Source: Ceratopteris richardii
Taxonomy: Eukaryota; Streptophyta; Polypodiopsida; Polypodiales; Pteridaceae
Assembly (NCBI GenBank): GCA_020310875.1
Contig: MU260067.1
Span: 906,448-970,447 of the forward strand
DNA: 64,000 bases
Direction of reading: 5' to 3'
In this document: positions 10,955-23,300 of the stretch, one piece after another
Layout: every line of letters starts with the position of its first letter
Position numbering within the stretch: position 1 is the stretch's first letter
Position numbers and translations under genes: made by a program
The notes under the pieces: generated by a model
What the model saw: the letters and a program-made list of their open reading frames with translations, nothing else
The model's database searches: none
Told to the model about the DNA's origin: nothing

Positions 10955-11734
10955 TGTTGAAAATCAAGTCTCAATCATGCAAAAAGGCTCAACCACAAGT
11001 TTTGCAAGTGGACAAGTCAAAAAGGAGGACCCAAAGTTATGGAATAAAGTTAGATTCAAATCTCATCAAATCAGCGACCAAAAAGTGCACCTAAATTGAT
11101 TGGTGGGTGGTCAGCTAGATTGTAGGAAAAGTAAAAGTCTATATAAGAATCATATTGCCTTTGTTTCTTGCATTGTATACATTCCACAAGTTTCCCACTT
11201 AGTTTACTGAAGTCATAAACTCCAGCAAGCAGCCCCCCTTGCTTACCTCATTTTCTCATGATTTTGCTCCTCTCTATCTAGAGGTGTAGTTAGGCTTTTC
11301 CAAATCTGCTTGTACCAGATTGTAGAGCATTGTTTGTTCTCTCATTGTACTCATGGTCATTGATTTCAAGGTGCATTTTGTCTCTCATATTGTGCCCTGA
11401 ACGTTGCCAAAGTTTCAAGTTATTTGGTTGCGTGAGTTGTGAGAAATTGCCAACTTTGTGAAGGTATATAGAGCTCTGAACATAGGCAAAGATTGTTGCA
11501 AACAGGTAGCCTGTTTTGTAGAGGGTGGTTCTCCCATATGGAATATGAATTTGGGATGATTTAAAGCTTGTTCGGTAGCTCTTTTAGTCTACTACAAGTG
11601 CGTAGAATTTCAGTTTAAGTCTCTATACTGGTGTAGAGAAAAATTTAGAACAGTGAGCATATATCACTCCTTGTGGACCTAGTGGAGGGCAGCCATCTTC
11701 CATTTTTGCATTGGGGTGTTAGAATCATCCCCCA
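10955..11734 (+). repeat. 3' LTR
   Basis: 780 bp bounded by canonical TG...CA (TGTTGAAAATC to ATCCCCCA). It matches 7344-8144 along its length, with small indels. The flank beyond it continues a minus-strand copia integrase. Confidence 0.9.
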
Positions 11735-12582
11735 GCATTCTCTCCCTCCATTTGACCTTATTCTTTTCAATATTTTACCTCTTTGGTTTTCTAAAAGTGC
11801 ATGATGTTTCTTTAAACAACAAAACACTTCATGTTTATGCTACCTAAAGTATATTATGGTCCATCTGCTACAATCATCAATGAAAGATGCATAATACCTT
11901 GATTGATGATTCTTTTATTCGTCCCCAAATATTCATGTGGGCCAACTCTCAAGTGTATCCATGTATGTACCCCTTATTGGTGAAATGATTGCATGTGAGA
12001 CTTCCCAAATTTCCATGCACTACATATGTAAATCATGTGTTCATTTCTAATAATTGGTATTACAAGTATACTTTGAGCTCTCCTAATGTTTAAAGTCCTT
12101 TCTCCAATGTGATCTAACCTTTTGTGCTAGACACTCTACTCTCATAGAATTTGTGTACCATAGTTGAAAATTGATATGTTCCTTGTGTCTTGGAGTTTAA
12201 AGGTGAATAGTATACCTATCTCTTCTTGTTTTGAAAATTTCTGAAACCTTGGTATGGATCTTACACCTAATCTCATTACTTTGTAAACCTCACTTGCAAT
12301 TGTTTTGTGAGCATAGATGTTTGTTGCTACAGTCGAAAGATATGTCTCTTCTAGAGCATCGTTTATCTACCAAAGCAAAGAGCTCATGACCATTCCATTC
12401 ATATTCTCTAACCAATTTGAGATTCATTACCAAGAATCCAATATGTATAATTTCTCATACACTAGGTTGAAAGGACTTAGATCATAACATGGTCTTGTAA
12501 GCAACACACTCATCCCCTACTATATGGTACAATTGCTTAACCTAATATGAGAATTCAAAATTAACAAATTTTATCAGAATGG
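11735..12582 (-). mobile_element. Minus-strand copia, right flank of the nested insertion
   Basis: Reading leftward, the minus strand gives YYASFID, then HEVFCCLKKHHALLENQRGK, then RSNGGREC, the first half of a copia integrase core with its second catalytic Asp replaced by Asn. The sequence resumes across the insertion at 7343. Its portion 11801-12582 is a near-duplicate of 6032-6822. A frame at 11645-11827 covers part of it. Confidence 0.75.
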
Positions 12583-13870
12583 TGCATAGAAATTTGTTGG
12601 AACTCTTTGCTGGACCATTCACTTCTAGATGTTATGTAACTATTATTTTATGAGCAACCAAAAATTATTTCGATAAAGGCTCGATGACTTCATTCGTAAA
12701 GTGAGTACCTTTGTCATTGATTATCTCAATCATGAGCCCATATCTTATAAAAATCTACTCAAATAAACTTTTTTAGTTTTTCGAGCATCAGCTTTTGTTG
12801 TAGCACATTCATGTACTTACTTTGTGAGATAGTCGATTACTACTATTATGTACCTAGCATTAGACCCTTTGGGAGGTGGGTTAATTGGACCAATAAATTC
12901 TATCCCCCCAAATGTGCAACCTTCCATCATTGGCCTCAAAGGCATTTCATCTTGATTAATGATGTTTAGGTCTTTGGCATGCATTACACCTACTTAAACT
13001 TTTTAAGCATTCATGCATATGGTGGGCGACCATAGAACAACAAATAAAATCAATTGAACTATCAGATCTATAAAACAGTTTCCATCTAAAACACTTGAAT
13101 GTGTGGCTTCATAATAATCTTCATGTACACAAAGGTGTAGAAAGTTATTCTTGCCTCATTTTTAAAGCATGTTTCTAGTAAGATCATAATCTCGACTCTC
13201 TTCATGTAATGATATTTGGTTTCAGATGGTCATCTTCGAAGGATAACAGCTAGATTTCAAATAGGCTACTATGTTGTTGCTCCATGATGGGCATGCAAAA
13301 GCATAAGATAGAGTATGATGCTTAGTTGTGGAAATGACTTAATAGGTTGAACAAGTAATCCCAAAATCATGTACTTTTCTTTCCATATGTGGTCAATAGG
13401 ACCTATTTCTTTGCATGTTCTGTGAAGTCCTTGATTTGGGAAGATAAATCAAAAACATCACATGAGCTTCAGCTACTAGCATTGTATTCATCTTTTGACA
13501 TGCTTCAAGAAAGGCTCCCATTGGCATTTCTATGTTATAAGCAACCAACATTGATATACAAGTTCATAGCTTTCATTAATTACTCTTTGGAAATTTCAAA
13601 TAGGGGTGGGCTGAACCAAAATACACAACAAGAACTATTGGCTCAACCAAGTTAGGTACATTCTCTACATTGAACAAGTTGGTGTCTTGCAAGTCATCAT
13701 TAATTGCCTATTGAGAGTCATATTGAGAGTCAACACTTTTGATTCTTGATAAATGGATGGCTATGATGTGTGTACTACCCCCTTCTTGACTACTACCTCA
13801 AAATCATATTCCATAAGTAGAACCCTACTAACCTTCCCATAGCATAAGGCTTGTTGAAAACGTTTGTACA
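12583..13870 (-). pseudogene. Ty3/gypsy RNase H to integrase fragment
   Basis: Read right to left: RNase H end at about 13865-13640 (MEYDFEVVVKKGVVHT, then LSRIKSVDSQYDSQ). Next comes the integrase zinc region near 13000-13200 (NNFLHLCVHEDYYEAT) and the integrase core at about 12960-12640. The core reads GGIEFIGPINPPPKGSNARY, then IIVVIDYLTKY and YGLMIEIINDKGTHFTNEVI. The KGS-NARY and GTHFTNEVI segments are typical of Ty3/gypsy (Athila/Tat-like) integrases. Multiple stops and frameshifts make it a relic. The element has no recognisable LTR here. Confidence 0.75.
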
Positions 13871-14740
13871 TATGGAAAGCTTAAGGGCTTGGCCATATAT
13901 GTGAAATTTTATCTGCCATGAGGATTATACGTATAACAAGCACATTTATCTCTCACACATGGCTTAGAGAAACATTCATTGATTTTACCTTTTGTGTAGA
14001 AGGTTTTGAATCTTTGAGTCAAGACTTAAAGGAAACCATAAGGATCCAAAAGCCACAAGTTCTATTTGAACTCAAAATTTAAACAAGTGGTTGGAAAGAT
14101 GATTGGAATCTTTGCATAAAAGGAGTCTTCCAACACCTCCAATCATTTAACTTTATATATCAGTACATACACTTGAGTGTCATTATCCTCTCTAGGGCAC
14201 TATGAACTGTTAAATGTCTATTGTTCATGTTTTCTCACTTGGCAGTCATTGAAGTGCATACATGGTCTCTAGCTCACAACCAATGCATGAATCATGAAGG
14301 TTGCATTCTTCTGAACTATTTTCTACAAGGATTTAATAATTGGAGCCCTATGTTAAGATATGTGAGTCACCTCTTTATGAGTGTGTATATGCACTATCTC
14401 CTTCTTGAAATGTTGGGATCACACATAGGACTTCTTACATATATTTCTCTCATCCTAAGCAGTCTACATTCAATCTATAGTGTACGATAGCTCATTTACC
14501 TTCGGATTAAAAGCTACATAGAGGGAATGTTCTCAATTCATAGTAAATTAGGATAAGTGAGCATTTTGTGAGTGCCTTCTTCCATAAATAAACAATTTTC
14601 TCATCATGCTCATAATCAGCAAATAGTCTATTTTGGCGTAAATGTTTTAGTACATTGCTACAAAGTACTATGGTCATTTTTATGTATTATTAGCAAGCTT
14701 ATGATTATACTAATATGTACAAGCAAGAAATAGGTAGGTT
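13871..14740. other. No gene recognised
   Basis: AT-rich sequence. It could be LTR or gag remains of the gypsy relic to the left, or LTR of the copia that begins its internal region at 14816. The open frame at 14221-14490 has no family features. Confidence 0.35.
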
Positions 14741-15447
14741 TATAGTAGGTTTCTGCAATAGTAGGTTTCTGCAAAGACCCTCTCATCTTTGTACTCTACC
14801 ATGAACTTCTCATAGTGGTATCAAAGCATCATCATAGTGTACACATTATGGCTAATAGTTTTCCTTCTTGAATTGAAGAATTGGGTTGAAGTAACTAATC
14901 ATGGCATATTAGGATGGAAGCATGTGTGCAATGAAGGAATCTCTATGGATACATATTTGGAGATGAAGTGATCTATATTATGAGGATCAAAGGACAACCA
15001 ATTCAAGAAGAGCAAGAGTGGTTGAAACTTGGTGTGCAAAGGATGCTTTCACAAGGTCATATATCTTAAACTCTATCTTTGATTTCTTCCGTCCAGACAT
15101 CAGTGATTGTAAGACTTCACAAGAGATCTAGAATCCACTTAAATCTTTATTCTCTTCAAGTACTAAACCTAGGAAGAACTAGTAATGCATGGAGTTCATC
15201 TCCCAGAAAGAGCAACATAAGTTGAGTGTCACCAAATTTTTCACTAGGATAAGGTACATACTTGATCAATTAGGAAGCACCCCTGAGATTATAGAAGAGG
15301 AGGAGATAATCAGAGAAGTCATCAATAGAATCAAAGTAGATGACAAGTAGGAAGGACTCACCACAACCATGGACTATACACTAACGTGCACAAAGATAAC
15401 TAATTTCTACTCTTTTGATAGTAAGATAATTGAGGCTCCCCACTAGG
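14741..15447 (+). mobile_element. 5' piece of a plus-strand copia: LTR end, PBS, gag
   Basis: A PBS-like TGGTATCAAAGC (one change from the initiator-tRNA-Met site) is at 14816-14827, just after a likely LTR end (CTCA, 14809-14812). Gag follows in decayed form: SSSTKPRKN, then EFISQKEQHKLSVTKFFTRI and LDQLGSTPEIIEEEE, all typical of UBN2-type gag. A small tandem TAGGTTTCTGCAA repeat lies in the LTR at about 14743-14774. The fragment ends at about 15447, where an oppositely oriented copia RT begins. Confidence 0.65.
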
Positions 15448-15455
15448 GTTTGATG

Positions 15456-16336
15456 TCATGTCACATCTTCAATGCAATATCTTTCATGAGCACAAAATTT
15501 TGAATTCGCTTGCATAGATGTAGATACAACCTTTGCATTTTCCATTTTGAACTTTGTGAGCATATATTTGATGTACTTTCTCTTAATAAGGTACATACCA
15601 TGCTTTGTGTACATGACTTCCAATCGAAGGAAGTATGTTAGTTGTGCTATATCACCTATCTTAAACTCTTCCTTCATTTGATATTTGATAGTACCCATAG
15701 TTGTGTATGTATTTACCTCTAGGAGCTCCATATCCTCCTCTCTAGTTGTATCCCTTTCATCTCCAGTTCCTTGGGTTCTTGAAGCATTGCTAAGTGATTT
15801 GATTGGTAAGTCCACATATAGCACAAGGTCATGAGATTTGAGATCTCCCTCTACCTTGTCTATCTCGTCTCCCTTGGCCTCTTGAACTTCTCCCTCTACC
15901 TATAAATTTAGCTTGGGAGGTGCTTGCGTCTTCATCAGACTTCTTTCCTTTACATTTGGCATCTTCACTTCTAGCTATAAGCCAGACGATTAATTACCTT
16001 TTTTGTTATGTCCATTCTTCACAAGCTCGCCTTCATGAGTGAAGAGTTGTGCCATGAGTGTGTCAAAATATTTGGTATTTTCATGTCTATGTATAAGTCC
16101 ATGGAAATGATGAATGCTTCCCACTTTATCATCTGCTTTGATTCCATTGATGAATTTTTTGACTGTTTTCTCTTCATTATGACCTTTCCATTGCTTCCTA
16201 ATTTTATAGCTATTTCTTTTATCTTTGTGAAAAATTCACTAACACTTTGATTGGTTTCTTCATGAGGGATGTGAACTCTATCCATAGTTGACCTTTTTTG
16301 GCCTTTCTCTTGAGGAGAAGAATGCTTCAAATGCAT
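15456..16336 (-). pseudogene. copia gag joined to RT, internal deletion
   Basis: Reading leftward: gag (ETNQSVSEFFTKIKEIAIKL at about 16250-16190, then WEAFIISMDLY), a G/R-rich gag tail with a Cys pair (RPCAICGLTNQ) near 15850, then RT (MKEEFKIGDIAQLTYFLRLE, VMYTKHGMYLIKRKY) at 15456-15680. Everything between the gag knuckle and the late RT, including protease and integrase, is missing. This is the second copia in the window with a gag-side to RT junction. Stops within gag make it inactive. Confidence 0.65.
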
Positions 16337-16496
16337 TTTAGGCTTTAATGTGGTTTACAATCCCTAATGTGTGGAAGTCAGAAATCAAAAATAGATTTTA
16401 CAATATATAAACTTGACAAGGCATCCTTTACACACCAAATGCTCAAACTCTTTTTCTATTCATGGTGTTGGTTATCCTTTTTTCATACCATAGACA

Positions 16497-16760
16497 AAAT
16501 CTTTTGCAAAAGCTCTTACATGAACTCGCATGATGACTCCATCTACATATACATAGAGAGGCCTCTATCTGCCTTCCACCCCACCAGTCGAGCTCTCTCC
16601 TTCATATGATGTGTTAATGACACACATAAAAACTCTTTCTTTCTACCTCTCATCATGGAAGGTGTACCCAATGGATGCCACATTTCATCTTTGTCACCTT
16701 GGCCTTAGGATTGTTCCTAGACAATGTAAGGTACTATGTGACATTTCCTTCCCCTTAAGA
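16497..16760. repeat. Dispersed repeat, copy 1 of 2
   Basis: Matches 19321-19585 in the same orientation over about 264 bp; shared landmarks include ATAGAGAGGCCTCTAT-like and GGAAGGTGTACCCAATGG segments. No coding similarity is recognised. Family unknown. Confidence 0.7.
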
Positions 16761-17756
16761 ACATTCTCATTCTCAAAACTATACATGAATATCTGTAATG
16801 GTAAAAGAAAGTGCTCGAATGCCACTAAACCCCATGTACTCTATGTACATGGCCATCTCTAGGTGTCTGTTCCCCATATCCTTCCTCTTTCGAAGGCTCA
16901 AAAGAGATGGTCTCAAAGGTGGGAAACCATCTGTGTGGTGTCTACTATATCCAATATACACCTAACTTACATCTAGCACTCCTGCAACCCTCTATGGAGC
17001 AATAAGATGAAATGAAAGTGTATAACGATAAGAACTAAAAGCTCAACCATAGCAATGGAGATAATAACATTCCACTAACCAATAATTCCTTTGTTTGTTA
17101 TCCATAAAATTTTGGACTAAGTTCTATTAGAAGAGCATGAATGGCACTAGTGCAAACTCTATTATTTTCTCTTCCCTTTAGTTTGCGATATGAATGCAAA
17201 AAACATTCCTTTATGAGATTCAGATAGTCCATATGTATCCATCCTCCTAATTGATCCTCAATCATCATCCTCATGACAAAGCACCAACTAAGAATTTGGA
17301 AACCCAATAGGTCAGATCTATTTGTATCTCCTAAAAACCCTAAAGAGTGACTCGACTTAAGATAAATCAGAACATATAAGGTCTCAACTTGTTTTCCTCG
17401 TCACAATCAGATACAAAATAATGAAGTTATGCCTCAGACAAACAGAGGTGGCAATGCTTGTAAATTTTTAGAGTGTTATAGAAACTTCAATTGTTCATAG
17501 AATACGAGTTTTTTTGCATCAATGAGGTGATTTCTTTTGTTGTTCAAAAGGAGCCATCATTCATCCAAAACGAAATATGTGGCCAAAAAGGTTTCAACAT
17601 CTATATAGCTAGCATCTCTATGATGGGTGAGTGAAAATGAAGAAGGTTTTTGGAAAGTCCATATGCAACCATTTGTTATAACAACGGATATTTTAATTGT
17701 ACATAAGAGGAAATACCCCATATCTCATATTCATACATAATTTCTCCGAAAAATTG
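16761..17756. other. No gene recognised
   Basis: AT-rich sequence with short open frames on both strands and no domain features. Nothing further is supported. Confidence 0.4.
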
Positions 17757-19320
<1,564 letters not shown>

Positions 19321-19585
19321 AAATCTTTTGCAAAACCTCCTAGATGAGCTCGCATGATGGGTCTATCTACATACACACATAGAGGCCTCTATTTGCCTTC
19401 CACCTCTCTAGTAGAGCACCCTCCTTCATATGATGAGCAAACACCACACATAACACCTCTTTCCTTCTACCTCTCAAGTTGGAAGGTGTACCCAATGGTA
19501 TGTAGTTGCATCCGTGCCACCTTGGCCTTAGGGGTGTTCCTACTCAAGATAAGATACTATTTGACACCTTTCATCCTTAGCATAG
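19321..19585. repeat. Dispersed repeat, copy 2 of 2
   Basis: Direct-orientation partner of 16497-16760, about 2.8 kb away, diverged by substitutions and small indels. No function can be assigned. Confidence 0.7.
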
Positions 19586-20873
19586 GCATCAGCTCATCTC
19601 TAGAGATGTATCCATAAAGATTTTCTTCTTGGGGATATAGTTCGATCCTTAGGGACCATGTTTAGTAGTTGCCACGATCCAATTTATCAATTCTAGAGGA
19701 AAAAACATCAACCCATGATACATGTACTATGATGATGCTACAATACCACTCTGAAGAACTGATAGAAGAGTATGAAGATGAGAGAATCTTATCAAAATCT
19801 TGCTTTAGACTAGCCTTCTTTCTGCTTAGAAACTGTAGTTGAGTCTCCAAGATTTCAAATGACACATTATGACCATAATCAAGAAGATGATGAAACTTGA
19901 AGTATATGGATAGATATAAAAAGTTCAATTCTTGAAGGTGTTGGAGGACCTAGGAGATAAGTACAATGGACAGTCTAGAAGTGATTGACAACTATTCTAT
20001 AACTTACAACTTCTTCATTGAAGTATATATTGATTTTCATACATAGTTGTTGACATATTTACCAAATGATTATAATAAATTTCTACCTAATCTGAATTTT
20101 TAATTCAAATGTAACTCGTTTCTTTTTGGATCCCTTGATACCTACTTTGGTTTCTTAAATTTTCACATTAAAGAATTTCACAATAGTTAAAAATATGGTG
20201 AGATTTATTCTTACGAATGATCCTAGGATGTGTATATAAACACATTATTTCTCATAGTCAAATGTAATCCATAAATATGGTCAAGAAATTAGACTAGCCA
20301 TATGCACCAACATTAGACTATAAGGGCTTAGTTTGAGTCAAGTTTGGGTCCACACAATTTGGCTACTTTTTCCATAAGTGTGGCTTTGCATGGAAAATTT
20401 CTTCTATTATTAAGGGGCATATTGCTTGAGTCTTCTTTGAAAGCTCAATGTTGGGTTTACTTTCCATTCTATTAATTATTGGAAATCTAACAAAAGTGAC
20501 TTTCTAACTAGACTCATATGTATCCTCCTATGTATCGTGGAAACTCAATCAATTCTTCATCTTCTTTTGTAGAAAGGTGAATCCATGAAGCACTTTCATT
20601 CGTAGGTTCATCGAAAAAGCAAGGTTCCTTATTTTCTTGATTATATTGTAGGAGATTCCTCATCAATTATGTTATCACTCACTTCAATAATAAGTACTTC
20701 CGCAAAATAGTCAATAGAATGTGCCACGGCCTTAGCTTTTATGGGTTTTTCCATAGATGCATTCTCCTCACTAGGTTCTTTTCTAAGTAATTGTAGTTCT
20801 TGATCCATCATAGAAGTGATAATTGCTTTCTTAACTACAATCATTAGTGCATCCTCTTGAGGAGGACAGCTTC
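19586..20873. other. No gene recognised
   Basis: AT-rich sequence; open frames at 19662-19928 and 20641-20844 (both minus) lack known motifs. Confidence 0.35.
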
Positions 20874-22700
20874 TTCACCTGTTTGGATAATCTCTGCGAT
20901 AAATGTCCCTCTCAACATGGATCCAAGGCTAACTATTATCTGACCTTGAGAGAAGAAAGTGGAGCTCCCACCAATGTCTCTTTTATGCATCTGAAAGCCA
21001 TTCAAAATAGTATTTTAGAAACATATTTCATAACTATGCCCTAACTTCTAATACACTTGACAATAGGGCTATATTCGTTACTGCTCTTAGCCTTGCAATG
21101 CATTCATATTTTCAAGAATAATTTTATTAATGTTTGCAAGGTCTAAAACACTAGTTGAATCCTTTATCTAGTTTCTTTTTCCACGTTTCCCTTCCTACTT
21201 TTCCTTGACAAGCCTCTTTTGGTTATGTCATTTACTTTTCGAACTCCAATCATCTTCATCATCCTCTATTTGTGCATCCAAGTCTGAATCAATATCCTAA
21301 GTAAAACTATTAGTATCTTGATGCCAATCACTAGAAACTATATCATCAGATTGTTACTCATACGTTTTCATTCTTTCCTTTCCTTCTTTTTGATGATCAT
21401 GCCAAACCCATGCTCAGATCCCACAACCACCTCAATGAGATCCATAAAATTTTTCTCATTGGATGTCTGATCATATCCTCTTCTAGCACTCTTCAAGTAT
21501 TGCGTTAACTTATGATAGAAATAATCCCCCACTTGTTCTCAAGCAAGTCTCTAGGATTTTTGTAACATGTTCAATATATTTTGTTCTCTACAAAGCAAGT
21601 AGGCTTCTTTAATCTTCCTTAATTTCTATAAAACATCATTAGGGATCTTTTCTACCCTAAAGTATGATAAAAACCTATTATTTAAGATACCGTAATCCAA
21701 AAATGCAGCCATTCCATAGAACATGAACAACTCCACCCTACTTAGTAGCTACAAAGTGATCCTTATTAATATTATCATTTAGAATTCATCAAATCCATAG
21801 GTAGCCCAATGTGTGTATAATTAGTCCAGATGGATGTCTAGAACTAATGAACTTAGATGCATCAACTTTACGGTTCATTGTGGCTAGTTTGCCATTCTTC
21901 TTCTTATTGAGGGTTTTTTATGCTCTCCAAATGGATCCAAATCACGTAAGGTAGAGGGAATTAGGGAGAATTGGAGCATTCTTTTGGATGTCAACACTTG
22001 ATGTGCTACTTACACCCCCACCAACTAAGCAAACACATGATAAAGATTTGTGAGGACCGGCTTCTCTTCTTAATGAAATCCTTGTTTCTCTTCTCACTCT
22101 GCCTATCGATGTCCTATGATGGTGGTACGTTGGTGTACCAAAGAGAATCCTAAAAGCTTCATCTTTAGCCTCCACAATCTCCTTTTGGTCTCTTTATTGA
22201 GCTGGAATCGATGTCCTATGATGGTGGTACGTTGGTGTACCAAAGAGAATCCTAAAAGCTTCATCTTTAGCCTCCACAACCTCCTTTTGGTCTCTTTATT
22301 GAGCTAATTCCAGCTGAGGATCCCTTAGTTCATTGCACAACAATCATGCTTAGAAGCATATGAGATAACGTATTAGATGATTGGGATGGCCTACCCTTGA
22401 TATGTGATGTAGTGCCTACTTACTAAATATCCTAGGATCGAAGAATGTGTTAGGGCCACTCACCTAGATTGGTTAGCATTCCCAAACTAAGAAGATTGCC
22501 CTGATTATCTTATATAAGAAACTAGAGTTTTCGAGGTTTAGAATACTATAAGGAGCATCTATACACTACAAATTTAGTAGATCACCATCACATATCAACG
22601 ATTGTTTTCAAATAAATACTAATAAAATATTTGTGCATCTCAACTTCATCATTCTCACCTAGCAACATTGAAAACCACCGCATAAACGCTTACAAACTTC
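20874..22700. repeat. Long repeat family R, copy 1
   Basis: Matches 23301-25090 colinearly, for example at AAATGTCCCTC (20897/23333), CTATGCCCTAACTTCT (21035/23466) and AACCACCGCATA (22672/25057). On the minus strand a stretch near 21380-21640 translates to a Lys/Glu-rich segment that could be old gag, but I cannot place it in a family. The match to the other copies ends near 22700. Confidence 0.75.
22105..22308. repeat. 102-bp tandem duplication inside copy R1
   Basis: Two adjacent units, 22105-22206 and 22207-22308, differ at one visible position (CACAATCTCC against CACAACCTCC). Copies R2 and R3 have only one unit, so the duplication arose after the copies separated. Confidence 0.9.
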
Positions 22701-23300
22701 ATCATTCTCACTTAGCAACCTTAGTACTTGGGGTGATGGACACCATTGATTCTATCGCCTTCAAAAAAAGGGACATCGGTCCTATTATGCTATAAAAACT
22801 CTTCTTCCTCATCATTCACCATATGCTTCCGTTATACTAATACCTTTCTCATATAAAGATCATGCCATTGTAGGCACTATCTTCAATCATTTCATATAGA
22901 GTTTGTTCTTCTCCTTGCATTTTCATAAAACAATCATATGTAAAGCCCTTAACTACCATCATTAGGATTCCTACAACCATGGACATCCAAATATCATAGG
23001 ATTTAACATGATTCTTCTTGCAATCAAAGGACCACAAAATCAACATCAAATCACAATCCTACCACAAGGATTAGTTTATGCCATAATATCTCCAATGGTT
23101 GCATTCTCTTTAGTCTACCATTTTCACTTGGAAAGGAGAAGGGATCCACTATACTCTCTATTGATATTCATCCCTCAACCACCGTCTCATAGCACATCAT
23201 GAACTTATAATTACCCAATCAGCATCAATGGGTGATTCCTTAGAAGTTCGCACAACTACTAAATGTGCCAGTTTAGTATCCTAACGACCTGTCATGGATA
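22701..23300. other. No gene recognised
   Basis: Spacer between repeat copies R1 and R2. Frames at 22849-23049 (minus) and 23008-23202 (plus) have no family features. Confidence 0.35.

Larger units (their letters stand above)
7344..11734 (+). mobile_element. Nested Ty1/copia element with both LTRs, internally deleted
   Basis: Plus-strand element of 4391 bp with a 5' LTR (7344-8144), PBS (8149-8160), gag, a shortened pol, PPT (10946-10954) and 3' LTR (10955-11734). The pol region jumps from gag-pre-integrase straight into the middle of the RT, so the integrase and the N-terminal RT are missing. It is therefore non-autonomous. It interrupts a minus-strand copia integrase at 7343/11735. The two LTRs are clearly alike but have several indels and substitutions, so the insertion is not recent. 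Confidence 0.9.
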
